Source: an uncultured Roseobacter sp.
Lineage (GTDB): Bacteria; Pseudomonadota; Alphaproteobacteria; Rhodobacterales; Rhodobacteraceae
Length of the DNA stretch: 64,000 nt
NCBI RefSeq assembly: GCF_947492555.1
Contig: NZ_CANLNE010000003.1
Location: forward strand, 434,001-498,000
Reading direction: 5' to 3'
The notes beneath the pieces are model-generated. The model saw only the letters and a list, made by a program, of their open reading frames with translations. It did not search any database and was not told where the DNA came from. Shown here one piece after another: positions 8,059 to 16,865 of the stretch; the first letter of the stretch is position 1, and every line of letters begins with the position of its first letter. Made by a program: the position numbers and the translations under genes.

Positions 8059-9033
8059 GGGGTCCAAGGCATCCCTCAGCCCGTCACCGAGATAGTTCAC
8101 CGAGAGCACCGTCAGTGAGATCAGAATGCCGGGCAACATCACACGTTCGGGGAATTCCTCCATGCGCGGCACCGCGTCCGACAGCAGCTTGCCCCAGGTC
8201 GGGAAGTCCGAAGGGAAGCCCACACCAAGGAAGCTCAATGCGCTTTCGGTGATGATCGCTGTGGCAAGGCCCAGCGTGGCCGAGACCATGATCGGCGAGA
8301 CCACATTGGGCAGCAGGTGCCGCCTTATGATGGCGAAAGGCGTGGTGCCGATGGAGCGGGCAGCGAGGATGAACTCGCGTTCCTTCAGGGCAAGGACCTC
8401 GCCGCGTACGATGCGGGCGGTCTGCATCCAGGAGGTGATGCCGATGACGCCAACGATCAGGATGAACATGCCTGTTTCAGGTCCGAAGCTGGCCCTGAGC
8501 GGTTGGCGGAATAGGGTCACGGCGACCAGCAGGAGCGGCAGGATGGGCAGGGAAAGAAACAGATCCGTCAGGCGCATGAGCGGTCCGTCTAGCCGCCTGA
8601 AGTACCCGGCAGAGACGCCCACCGCCGTGCCGATGAACAGCGCGAGGATCATCGCGGTCCAGCCCACGGCCATGGAGGCGCGTCCGCCCGCGATCAGCGT
8701 CGCGAGGATGTCGCGGCCGAGGTTATCGGAGCCCAGCGGCTTGGCCCAGCTGGTGCGCGCATCCCCGTCCCAGAGCAGGGTGTAGAGCGGGCGCATGTCC
8801 TTGTTGCGGATGTCCAGCTGTTTGGCGTCGACCGTCCAGATCAGGGGGCCAACCAGAACAGCCAGCGTGATGAACAGCAGGAAACCGCCCCCGATCAGCG
8901 CGCCCTTGTGCCTGCGGAACTGGTCCCAGACGTCGCGCCACTGGCTGCGGGGTTCCTTGGGCGGTTCCTTGTCCTTGAGGGCGCCGTACATCTCGATTTC
9001 GGCGGCTGCGGCATTCACATTTTGATCAGTCAT
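8041..9033 (-). CDS. Peptide-type ABC transporter permease (OppC/DppC family)
   Basis: 330 residues. A cytosolic N-terminal tail with SQWRDVWDQFRRHKGALIGG is typical of OppC-type proteins, followed by a first helix and then five helices. The cytoplasmic EAA loop reads GTTPFAIIRRHLLPN, near residue 240. This is one half of the membrane channel of a dipeptide/oligopeptide or nickel-type importer. It overlaps the upstream permease gene by eight bases, so the two are translationally coupled. A dedicated ATPase is not adjacent on this strand but is encoded divergently at 12152. Confidence 0.93.
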   Translation of the reverse strand: MTDQNVNAAAAEIEMYGALKDKEPPKEPRSQWRDVWDQFRRHKGALIGGGFLLFITLAVLVGPLIWTVDAKQLDIRNKDMRPLYTLLWDGDARTSWAKPLGSDNLGRDILATLIAGGRASMAVGWTAMILALFIGTAVGVSAGYFRRLDGPLMRLTDLFLSLPILPLLLVAVTLFRQPLRASFGPETGMFILIVGVIGITSWMQTARIVRGEVLALKEREFILAARSIGTTPFAIIRRHLLPNVVSPIMVSATLGLATAIITESALSFLGVGFPSDFPTWGKLLSDAVPRMEEFPERVMLPGILISLTVLSVNYLGDGLRDALDPRIRGR

Positions 9034-10033
9034 AGCGAATCCTCGGATCCAGAATGCCGTAGAGCACGTCCGCGATCAGGTTGAAGAGCACGATGAGGAT
9101 GGCGAAGATGAAGGTCAGCGTCATCACCATCGGCAGGTCATTGGCAAAAAGGGCCGTAAGCAACAGTTGCCCGATGCCGTTCACCTTGAAGAGCGTCTCG
9201 GTGATGATGGCGCCCCCGAAGATGGAGGGGATGCCGAGGGCGATCACGGTGATGATTGGGATCATCGAGTTGCGCAGCACGTGGACCAATACCACAACGC
9301 TTTCCTTGAGGCCCTTGGCGCGGGCGGTGCGCACATAGTCCTGGTTGAGGTTGTCGAGCATGGAGGCGCGCATGAAGCGGCTGATCTGGGCGGTGGTCTG
9401 CAGGGCGAGCACCATGACGGGCATGACCATCTGCTGCAGCTGAATTTTGAAGCTGGCCCAGTCGGTGACCACATGGGTGGTGTCATAGATCGACGGGAAC
9501 CAGCCGAGATTGACCGAAAAGATGACAATGACCAGCACGCCGGAGAAGAAGGGCGGGATCGAGAAGCCGATCATCGACACGAAGGTACCCGCCTGATCGA
9601 AGAGCGAATACTGCTTGTAGGCGGAGTAAATGCCAATGGGCAGGGCGATCAGGATGCCCACCACGTAGGACATGCCCACGACCCAGAGCGTCTGCGGCAT
9701 GCGCTGGACCACGATGTCCATCACGGGCGAGCGGGTCTGCCAGGAGATCACGCGCAGCTTGCCCTCGGCCAGCCCGGTGCCGAACCAGTGGTCGATCAGC
9801 ACCTGCGGCTCAATCCAGAAGAACTGGACCAGCCACTTCCAGTATTGCACGTGGATTGGCGCACCAAGCCCAAGGGCATCGCGCATCTTTTGTTTCACAT
9901 CGGGGGGAACTGTAAGAGGCACCTGGGCCATCGGGTCGCCCGGGGCCAGTTGCAACAGCAGGAAGATCACGACGCTGATGAACAGCAAAGTCGGGATCGA
10001 CAGAACCAGCCGTCGGATGGTGTATGTCAGCAT
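9026..10033 (-). CDS. Peptide-type ABC transporter permease (OppB/DppB family)
   Basis: 335 residues starting MLTYTIRRLVLSIPTLLFISV, the classic OppB/DppB first helix. PGDP follows, then a larger periplasmic loop and an EAA motif near LKESVVVLVHVLRNS. It pairs with the OppC-type protein encoded next. The binding-protein gene lies 120 bases upstream, separated by a GC hairpin, so one leftward transcript encoding binding protein, permease B and permease C is likely. Confidence 0.94.
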   Translation of the reverse strand: MLTYTIRRLVLSIPTLLFISVVIFLLLQLAPGDPMAQVPLTVPPDVKQKMRDALGLGAPIHVQYWKWLVQFFWIEPQVLIDHWFGTGLAEGKLRVISWQTRSPVMDIVVQRMPQTLWVVGMSYVVGILIALPIGIYSAYKQYSLFDQAGTFVSMIGFSIPPFFSGVLVIVIFSVNLGWFPSIYDTTHVVTDWASFKIQLQQMVMPVMVLALQTTAQISRFMRASMLDNLNQDYVRTARAKGLKESVVVLVHVLRNSMIPIITVIALGIPSIFGGAIITETLFKVNGIGQLLLTALFANDLPMVMTLTFIFAILIVLFNLIADVLYGILDPRIRYD

Positions 10034-10115
10034 GCGCTACGCCTTTATGCGTCAGTCTTGTTATTGTCTGGAAACAGACGGCTTTTGATCAAGGCCGCAA
10101 TAGGTATCTGGGGGA

Positions 10116-10141
10116 CGGGGCGCAAGAATTAATGCGCCCCG
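10116..10141 (-). promoter_or_regulatory. Intercistronic hairpin between binding-protein and permease genes
   Basis: CGGGGCGC and GCGCCCCG are perfect 8-bp arms around AAGAATTAAT. The hairpin lies after the binding-protein stop, inside the presumed transcript. In many ABC operons a hairpin here protects or terminates most transcripts, so that binding protein exceeds permease. No T-run is present. Confidence 0.6.
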
Positions 10142-10153
10142 CCACATTTCTCA

Positions 10154-11875
10154 TCAGTTGCCGATGCGGTACCAGTCAGCGACATTCCAAAGCTCGGAAT
10201 CCCATGTGTTCAGGATCACGCCACCCAGAGAGTTGGAGCGTGCCGATACCCGGCCACGGTCCACCAATGGCACGATTGTCATGGTTTCCTTGGTGATGAT
10301 ATCGTTCAGACGTTTGCCGATCTCGCCGCGCTTGTCGAGTTCGCCGGTGCGGGCCAGCTCATCGAGCAGCGCATCGTACTCCTCGTTGCAGAAGCGGTTG
10401 ATGTTCTCACCCTGCCACTGGCTCGACGGTTTGGGCTCGAACCCGCAGCGATAGCCGGACAGGTAAGACTGCGGATCGGTGCCGTCGAAGTTATTGGCGT
10501 ACATTTCAACGTCCGCATAGAACTTCTGGAACGTGTCCGGGCTGCCGGGATCACCGCCGAAGAAGACCGAGGCGTCGATGTTGCGCAGTTCGGTTTCGAT
10601 GCCGATCTGGTTCCACCAGTCCTTGATCAGCGCCTGGAAATCCTGACGCACGGCATTGGTCGAGGTCTGGTAGAGGATCGACAGCTTAACGCCATCCTTG
10701 TCGCGGACACCATCACCGTCACTGTCCACCCATCCGGCTTCGTCCAGCAGCGCGCGGGCGCCGTCGAGATCCTGCGTCAGGCATTCGGTGTTGTCCGAGG
10801 CGTAGAGCGCCGGGGCAGGGACCAGATTACAGGTCGGGCGACCCGCCTGACCATATCCGATCTCGACCAGCAATTCGCGGTCAATGGCCATGGACAGCGC
10901 TTTGCGCACTTTGAAATCCGACAGGAACGGGTGCGGATGCGCGACAGTGGAGCGTTCACCTTCGGGCAGATCCGGCGACGGGTTCGTCAGGTTCATTTCC
11001 AGACGTTCCACCAATGTGCCAAAGGCCGAGATCGGTTCCCCCTTACCGGCTTCGGCCATTTTCGCCAACACGTCGGGCGCCAGTTGCAGGTTCCACGCAT
11101 AGTCGAATTCGCCGGTCTCCAGGACCGCGCGGCCGGCGGCTGTGGCATCACCGCCGCCCTTTAGGGTCACGCTGGCAAAAGCCGGTTTGTTGGGGTCGCG
11201 GAAATTGGGGTTCGCTTCCAGCTGGATCACGTCATTGGGGCGGAAATCCGTGACCACGAAGGGTCCTGTCCCAACCGGATTGAAGTTCGCCTCGGTGCAC
11301 TCTGGCGCCTTGGCGCCGAGACAATCCGCGAATTGCGCTTTTTGAATGATTGGCGAGGTGCCGCCGGTGAACGGCCCGTAAGGGTTTGGCTTGGCGTCGA
11401 CGAAATTGACCTTGACCGTCAGATCATCGATCACCTCGACATTGTCAACGCCGTCGAACTTGCCCGCATAGGCGCAACCGCCTTCGGGGTGCATGCAGTA
11501 CTCGGCGGTGAACGCAATATCCGCAGAGGTGACGGGGCTGCCGTCGGACCAGATCAGGCCTTCGGTCAGCTTCCATGTGATGGACTTGAGGTCAGAGCTG
11601 ACACCGCCATTCTCAACCGTCGGGATTTCGTCAACCAGCCAAGGGGTCAGCGTGCCGTTTTCATCGTAGCGCGCGAGGGGTTCGATCACAAGCGACGCGG
11701 CTTCGAGATCCTTGGTGCCGCCGGACAGGTAAGGCGTCATGATCGACGGGGCCTGCCAGTAAAGAATGCTGACCTGACCGTCTCTGCCACGCTCGCCTTC
11801 GTGACCATCTGCATAGACAGCAGGTGCGAAAGCGGTTGTTGCGATTGCCCCCATCAATAGGGTTCTGATTTTCAT
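10154..11875 (-). CDS. Peptide-type ABC transporter substrate-binding protein (family 5)
   Basis: 573 residues. The signal peptide MKIRTLLMGAIATTAFA probably ends after VYA. The mature part has the SBP_bac_5 pattern: LVIEPLARYDENGTLTPWLV, WKLTEGLIWSDGSPVTSADIAFT, and VRKALSMAIDRELLV. It is the periplasmic receptor for the permeases encoded next. I chose the ATG at 11875 because GGAG stands eight bases before it. DSDGDGVRDKDG around residue 385 resembles a calcium-binding loop. The ligand cannot be read from sequence; the divergent deacylase genes suggest acylated peptides or amino acids. Confidence 0.93.
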   Translation of the reverse strand: MKIRTLLMGAIATTAFAPAVYADGHEGERGRDGQVSILYWQAPSIMTPYLSGGTKDLEAASLVIEPLARYDENGTLTPWLVDEIPTVENGGVSSDLKSITWKLTEGLIWSDGSPVTSADIAFTAEYCMHPEGGCAYAGKFDGVDNVEVIDDLTVKVNFVDAKPNPYGPFTGGTSPIIQKAQFADCLGAKAPECTEANFNPVGTGPFVVTDFRPNDVIQLEANPNFRDPNKPAFASVTLKGGGDATAAGRAVLETGEFDYAWNLQLAPDVLAKMAEAGKGEPISAFGTLVERLEMNLTNPSPDLPEGERSTVAHPHPFLSDFKVRKALSMAIDRELLVEIGYGQAGRPTCNLVPAPALYASDNTECLTQDLDGARALLDEAGWVDSDGDGVRDKDGVKLSILYQTSTNAVRQDFQALIKDWWNQIGIETELRNIDASVFFGGDPGSPDTFQKFYADVEMYANNFDGTDPQSYLSGYRCGFEPKPSSQWQGENINRFCNEEYDALLDELARTGELDKRGEIGKRLNDIITKETMTIVPLVDRGRVSARSNSLGGVILNTWDSELWNVADWYRIGN

Positions 11876-11953
11876 TTTATACTCCATGTTGGACACGTGA
11901 ATGCCTTTGCACGCCTCGTTTTTTTACATGCGCGCAGCGGTGCTGACCGGGAG

Positions 11954-11969
11954 CAGTGCGCCTGCACTG
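11954..11969. promoter_or_regulatory. Short palindrome in the divergent transporter promoter region
   Basis: CAGTGC and GCACTG flank GCCT. It lies between the binding-protein and ATPase start codons (11876-12151). It is a candidate operator for coordinating the two halves of the transporter. No other clear sites are visible in this region. Confidence 0.3.
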
Positions 11970-12151
11970 GCCTAACGTTGCGGAAAGACGCAATTTTTGA
12001 GCCGAACCCCGGATGCATGTGACCATCGAAGCATCTTTTGTGGAAAAAGCAACCCTTGTGATGGATGACTTTGTGGCAACTGCCGCGGACGGGTTTGACA
12101 CCGCCCGCTGGATGGCTTTAGCGTCCTGCAACAACGACAATAGGGGCGGCA

Positions 12152-14089
12152 ATGCTGGATCAGGATCAACAGAGCGCTAGGCTGCAGCCAATCGCGCAGC
12201 TCAAGGGGTTGCGTGTTGAATTTCAGACCAAGGATGGTCCCGTGGTGGGCGTGGAGGATGTCTCTTTCGACATCAATCCCGGCGAGACCGTTTGTGTGGT
12301 TGGCGAAAGCGGCTCGGGCAAGTCTGTATCTTCGTTGTCGCTGATGCGATTAGTGGAGTTCGGCGGCGGCGAGATCACCGGCGGGCAGCTGCTGTTTGAC
12401 CGGCCCGGCACGGATGATGTTGATCTCGCCAAAACTGATCCGGAGATGATGCGCTCCATTCGCGGCAACGAAATCGGTATGATCTTTCAGGAGCCGATGA
12501 CCGCGCTGAACCCGGTGTTCACGGTCGGGCGACAGCTGACCGAAGGGCTGCGTTTGCACAAGAAGATGGGCAAATCCGAAGCCCGCGAACGGGCGCTGGA
12601 GCTGCTGCGCGAGGTGCGTATCCCGGAACCCGAACGACGGCTCGACCAATATCCACACGAGCTTTCAGGTGGCATGCGTCAGCGGGTCGTGATCGCCATG
12701 GCGCTGGCCTGCAAGCCGCGACTGCTGATCGCGGATGAGCCTACCACCGCGCTCGACGTGACCATTCAGGCGGAGATCCTGGCCTTGATGGACCGACTCA
12801 AGCGGGAGACCGGCACGGCGGTGATGTTCATCACCCACGACATGGCCGTGGTGGCGCAGATGGCCGACCGCGTGGTGGTCATGTTCCGTGGCAACAAGGT
12901 CGAGGAAGGGCCGGTCGCCGAGATTTTCGAGAACCCGCAGCATCCCTACACAAAGGCGTTGCTGGCCGCGGTGCCGAAACTGGGCGAGATGCGCGGCAAG
13001 GCCTATCCCGAACCGATGAAGCTGCTCGGGACACAAGGCGACGAGATCAAGCCGATCAAGGGCACGGATGAGGTTCTGCTGAGCGTCAGGAACCTGACCA
13101 CGCGCTTCCCGGTCAAGGGCGGTTTCTTTCGCCGCACGGTTGCGAATGTGCACGCTGTCGAGGATCTGTCCTTTACGCTGAACAGGGGGCAGACCCTCAG
13201 CCTTGTAGGGGAAAGCGGCTGTGGCAAGTCGACGGCGGGACGGTCGATTTTGCGACTGGTCGATCCGCTCTCGGGCGAGATCAATCTTGATGGCGTCGAT
13301 GTCATGGCGCTGGACCAGACGCAGCTGCGCAAGGCGCGGCTTGATATGCAGATGATCTTTCAGGATCCCTTTGCGTCGCTGAACCCGCAGATGCAGTTGA
13401 GCGATCAGGTGGCCGAACCGATCCACAATTTCGGCACGCTCAAAGGGCAGGAGGTGCAGGACCGCGTGGCGATGCTCTTTGACCGGGTGGAACTGCCGCG
13501 CAGCTTCATGCGCCGGTTCCCGCATGAGCTTTCGGGCGGCCAACGCCAACGCGTGGCCATCGCGCGCGCCCTGGCGTTGAACCCCAAGTTGATCATCGCC
13601 GATGAGGCAGTGTCTGCGCTCGATGTCTCCGTGCAGGCGCAGGTGCTGAACCTGATGCTGGAATTGCAGGCGGAGCTTGGCCTGTCCTTCCTTTTCATCA
13701 GCCACGATATGGCGGTGGTGGAACGGGTGAGCCATCAGGTGGGCGTCATGTACCTGGGCCGGATCGTGGAGCTGGGACCGCGCGCGCGGGTGTTCGAAAA
13801 TCCGCAACATGCCTATACGCAGGCGCTGATGAAGGCCGTGCCCATCGCCGATCCGCGCCAGCGCAAGGATGAGCGGGACCTGAATTTCAAACCGATCCCG
13901 TCCCCCATCCATCCCGCCGACTACGTGCCCGAACCATCGCGATATGATGAAGTTGAGCCCGGCCATTTCGTTCTGCAAGGCGATTGGGGCGGCTACAAAC
14001 GCGACGCGACTCTGGTGCGGACCGAAAACAAGCTGCGCGAAGGGCAGGATGCCCCGGAAGGCCTGAGCGGACGTCGCCTTTATGACTGA
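12152..14089 (+). CDS. Fused tandem-ATPase subunit of a peptide-type ABC transporter
   Basis: 645 residues with two complete ABC domains. Domain 1 has Walker A GESGSGKS (near 51), signature LSGGMRQR and Walker B LLIADEPTTALD. Domain 2 has GESGCGKST (near 353), LSGGQRQR and LIIADEAVSALD. Each domain is followed by the oligopeptide-transporter C-terminal region (NPQHPYTKALL, NPQHAYTQALM). It thus combines DppD and DppF roles, as in GsiA- or YejF-type proteins. It is divergent from the binding-protein/permease genes and almost certainly powers them. Its last eight bases overlap the argE-like gene. Confidence 0.95.
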   Translation: MLDQDQQSARLQPIAQLKGLRVEFQTKDGPVVGVEDVSFDINPGETVCVVGESGSGKSVSSLSLMRLVEFGGGEITGGQLLFDRPGTDDVDLAKTDPEMMRSIRGNEIGMIFQEPMTALNPVFTVGRQLTEGLRLHKKMGKSEARERALELLREVRIPEPERRLDQYPHELSGGMRQRVVIAMALACKPRLLIADEPTTALDVTIQAEILALMDRLKRETGTAVMFITHDMAVVAQMADRVVVMFRGNKVEEGPVAEIFENPQHPYTKALLAAVPKLGEMRGKAYPEPMKLLGTQGDEIKPIKGTDEVLLSVRNLTTRFPVKGGFFRRTVANVHAVEDLSFTLNRGQTLSLVGESGCGKSTAGRSILRLVDPLSGEINLDGVDVMALDQTQLRKARLDMQMIFQDPFASLNPQMQLSDQVAEPIHNFGTLKGQEVQDRVAMLFDRVELPRSFMRRFPHELSGGQRQRVAIARALALNPKLIIADEAVSALDVSVQAQVLNLMLELQAELGLSFLFISHDMAVVERVSHQVGVMYLGRIVELGPRARVFENPQHAYTQALMKAVPIADPRQRKDERDLNFKPIPSPIHPADYVPEPSRYDEVEPGHFVLQGDWGGYKRDATLVRTENKLREGQDAPEGLSGRRLYD

Positions 14090-15245
14090 AAGACTGAGCC
14101 CGCTGGAGCTGATGACACAGCTGGTCCGCTTTCCCACCGTCAGCCGGGACAGTAATCTGCCCCTGATCGACTGGGTCGAAAACTATCTGGCAGACCATGG
14201 CATTTCCGCCCACCGCTACACCGATCCTGATGAGCCCAAGGCCGCGCTCTTTGCCCATGTCGGCCCTTGGGAAGAGGGCGCCGTTGTGCTCTCCGGTCAC
14301 ACGGACGTGGTGCCGGTGGACGGCCAGCCCTGGGACACTGACCCCTTTGATGTCGTGCAAAAGGATGGTCGCTATTTCGGGCGCGGCACCTGCGACATGA
14401 AGGGCTTTGATGCGCTGGCGCTCTGGGCCATGGTCGAGGCGCATCACGCGGGTGTCAAACGCCCTTTGCAGATTGCCCTGAGCTTTGATGAAGAGATCGG
14501 CTGCACCGGGGCGCCGCCGATGATTGCGGCGATGCAGCCGGTGCTGCCCAAGGGCGCGTCGGTGATCGTGGGCGAACCGTCGTCCATGCGCGTGGTCTCC
14601 GGTCACAAGGGTGGGACGGGCTTTGACACCCATGTGCAGGGGTTTGAAGTGCATAGTTCGTTGCTGGATCGCGGTGTGAACGCCATCATGTTCGGCGCGA
14701 AACTGATCGACTGGGCCAACCAGATGAACGCCATCAATCAGGCGGCAGAGCCCGATGATCTGGCAGCGATGTTCGATCCGCCCTTCACCACGCTGCATGT
14801 GGGGCAGATTTCGGGCGGCACCGCGCATAACATCACGGCCAAGGATTGCCACTTTGCCATGGATTTCCGCGTGGTGCCGGGTGAGGACAAGAGCGCATGG
14901 GAAGCCCGCTACCGTGCACGCGTGGCCGAGGTCGAAGCCGAGATGCAGGCGATTGTCCCGGACACACGGATCACAATTTCGCCGCGTTTTGACGTGCCCG
15001 CCTTGCAACCGGAACAGGATGGTGCGGCAGAAAATCTCGTCCGCGGCGTCACCGGCGACAACGCCAGCAACGTGGTCAGCTATGGCACTGAGGCCGGACA
15101 GTTTCAGGAGGCCGGGTATTCGGCGGTGATCTGCGGTCCGGGTGACATTGCACAGGCGCACCAGCCCAATGAGTTCATCTCGGTGGTGGACTTTGAGGCA
15201 GGACACGGCTTTATGCAGCGTCTCGTCGACCGCCTGCGGCAATGA
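14082..15245 (+). CDS. argE: Acetylornithine deacetylase-like M20 metallopeptidase
   Basis: 387 residues of the ArgE/DapE type. Metal-ligand motifs are visible: GHTDVVPVDG (His), GTCDMKG (Asp), the catalytic/bridging pair in DEEIGC, and a late His in QAHQPNEF. A dimerisation domain lies at about residues 180-295. ArgE removes acetyl from N-acetylornithine, but the gene is coupled to a peptide transporter ATPase through an 8-base overlap. A catabolic N-acyl amino acid deacylase is therefore just as likely as a biosynthetic role. Confidence 0.87.
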   Translation: MTERLSPLELMTQLVRFPTVSRDSNLPLIDWVENYLADHGISAHRYTDPDEPKAALFAHVGPWEEGAVVLSGHTDVVPVDGQPWDTDPFDVVQKDGRYFGRGTCDMKGFDALALWAMVEAHHAGVKRPLQIALSFDEEIGCTGAPPMIAAMQPVLPKGASVIVGEPSSMRVVSGHKGGTGFDTHVQGFEVHSSLLDRGVNAIMFGAKLIDWANQMNAINQAAEPDDLAAMFDPPFTTLHVGQISGGTAHNITAKDCHFAMDFRVVPGEDKSAWEARYRARVAEVEAEMQAIVPDTRITISPRFDVPALQPEQDGAAENLVRGVTGDNASNVVSYGTEAGQFQEAGYSAVICGPGDIAQAHQPNEFISVVDFEAGHGFMQRLVDRLRQ

Positions 15246-15280
15246 TCTACAGGAGTTCCGGACCGCTCCCCTTACGTCCG

Positions 15281-15306
15281 GCAGGTAGGGTGGGCTTCAG
15301 GCCACC
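15281..15306 (+). repeat. REP-like element, copy D
   Basis: GCAGGTAGGGTGGGCTTCAG followed by GCCACC is one base different from copy B at 1310. It sits between the argE-like gene and the oxidoreductase gene, within a likely operon. Confidence 0.75.
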
Positions 15307-15333
15307 CGGATCGCGCGATGGGGACAGTCTGCG

Positions 15334-16680
15334 GTGACGCCCTTTCCGATCTCTGAACAGACATCTGTTCGTTTCACTGACCCGCTGCCCGCAGAGGCAG
15401 ACGTGGTGGTGATCGGCGGCGGTGTCATTGGTGTCTGCACGGCGCTTTTTCTGGCGCGTGCCGGGCAATCGGTTGTCCTGCTCGAAAAAGGCCGGATCGC
15501 CGGAGAGCAATCCAGCCGCAACTGGGGCTGGATTCGTCAACAGGGCCGCGACCCCGACGAGCTTCCCATCATGGTGGAGGCCAATCAGCACTGGCGCAAC
15601 CTCGCCACGCAGACCAACCGGGACATCGGTCTGACTGAGGGCGGCGTCACCTATCTTGCCGACAATGACGCGCAGATGGCGCGCTACGCCGACTGGCTGC
15701 CGGTTGCGCAGGCGCAGGGCGTCGACACACGCCTGCTGACCGCCGCCGAGACCCGCGCACTGCTGCCCGGCACCGGTAAATCCTACGCAGGTGCCCTGTA
15801 CACGGCCTCTGACATGCGCGCAGAACCATGGGTCGCCGTACCGGCGCTCGCGGAACTTGCCGCGCGGGCGGGCGCGCAGATTCGCGAGGGTTGCGCTGTG
15901 CGGTGCCTTGATCTGGCGGCGGGGCGTGTGGCAGGCGTTGTCACCGAAGCCGGACGCATCGCCACGTCGGAGGTGGTTCTGGCGGGGGGCGCCTGGTCAT
16001 CGCTCTTCCTGCGCAACCACGGCGTCGCCCTGCCACAGCTCTCTGTGCGGGCGACGGTTGCAAAAACGACCGAACTGCCCGCAGTGGCAACGGGCGGTGT
16101 GGCGGATAACCGGATTGCCTTCCGTCACCGCGCGGATGGCGGCTACACCCTGGCCCCTGGCGGGTTTCACGAGCTGTTCCTCGGGTGGGACGCTTTGCGC
16201 GCCCTGCCGAAATTCCTCACCCAATTGCGGGCCGATCCTTTTGGCACCCGTTTCCTGCCGATAGCGCCCAAAGGGTATCCGGATGCCTGGGGCACAGCGC
16301 GCCGCTGGTCCGGTGATGCGCCAAGCCCTTTCGAGAAACAGCGGGTGCTGAACCCCCAACCAAACACCGCGAAGGTCCGCGATCTGAAACGCAAATTCGC
16401 GATGCTTTTTCCGCAGCTCCCTCACTTCGATATCTCGCACGCCTGGGCGGGGATGATCGATACGATGCCCGATGTCGTGCCCGTCGTGGACCGTGTCTGC
16501 GCGCTGCCCGGCCTGACGCTGGGCACCGGGATGAGCGGTCATGGCTTTGGCATCGGACCTGCGATGGGCCGTATTCTGGCAGACATCGTGATGGGCAATC
16601 CGCCGGGTCATGATCTGACCCGGTTCCGGTTGGACCGCTTCACCGATGGCACGCCGATGGTGCTCGGACCGGCGCTGTAA
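15334..16680 (+). CDS. FAD-dependent oxidoreductase (DAO family)
   Basis: 448 residues. The FAD-binding Rossmann motif VVIGGGVIGVCTALFLA lies at about residues 25-41 with the acidic strand end VVLLEKG. The C-terminal GMSGHGFGIGPAMGR is typical of D-amino-acid/sarcosine/glycine oxidase relatives. NWGWIRQQGRDP resembles a Rhodobacterales DAO subgroup of unknown substrate. The start is taken as GTG 15334, behind a weak GGGGA, and is uncertain. It lies between deacylase genes, so oxidation of released amino acids is a reasonable inference. Confidence 0.87.
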   Translation: MTPFPISEQTSVRFTDPLPAEADVVVIGGGVIGVCTALFLARAGQSVVLLEKGRIAGEQSSRNWGWIRQQGRDPDELPIMVEANQHWRNLATQTNRDIGLTEGGVTYLADNDAQMARYADWLPVAQAQGVDTRLLTAAETRALLPGTGKSYAGALYTASDMRAEPWVAVPALAELAARAGAQIREGCAVRCLDLAAGRVAGVVTEAGRIATSEVVLAGGAWSSLFLRNHGVALPQLSVRATVAKTTELPAVATGGVADNRIAFRHRADGGYTLAPGGFHELFLGWDALRALPKFLTQLRADPFGTRFLPIAPKGYPDAWGTARRWSGDAPSPFEKQRVLNPQPNTAKVRDLKRKFAMLFPQLPHFDISHAWAGMIDTMPDVVPVVDRVCALPGLTLGTGMSGHGFGIGPAMGRILADIVMGNPPGHDLTRFRLDRFTDGTPMVLGPAL

Positions 16681-16701
16681 CGCTGCTGACGCACGCGTGT
16701 T

Positions 16702-16720
16702 CGGCTTCGGGTTGAAGCCG
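16702..16720 (+). repeat. Small hairpin after the oxidoreductase gene
   Basis: CGGCTTC and GAAGCCG flank five bases. It is followed by a GC-rich stretch without a T-run. It lies in the 185-base gap before the amidohydrolase gene and may reduce read-through. Confidence 0.4.
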
Positions 16721-16865
16721 CCGGGCAGAGGATTAAGATAGCTGCAAGGGGCCAGAATCGTTCAGAGTTCCCGGTGCAGAACAACGCAGTCGTGTCCGTT
16801 TCAGATCAATATTCGACAGCGACATCAGCCCGAACGGCCCATGCCACCTCAAGGAGAGACATCCG

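Noticed and set aside
12665..14137. 490-residue minus-strand frame
   Set aside because: It shadows the tandem-ATPase gene, whose Walker and signature motifs prove the plus frame.
13887..15242. 451-residue minus-strand frame
   Set aside because: Antisense to the end of the ATPase gene and the argE-like gene; His/Arg-rich without domain signs.
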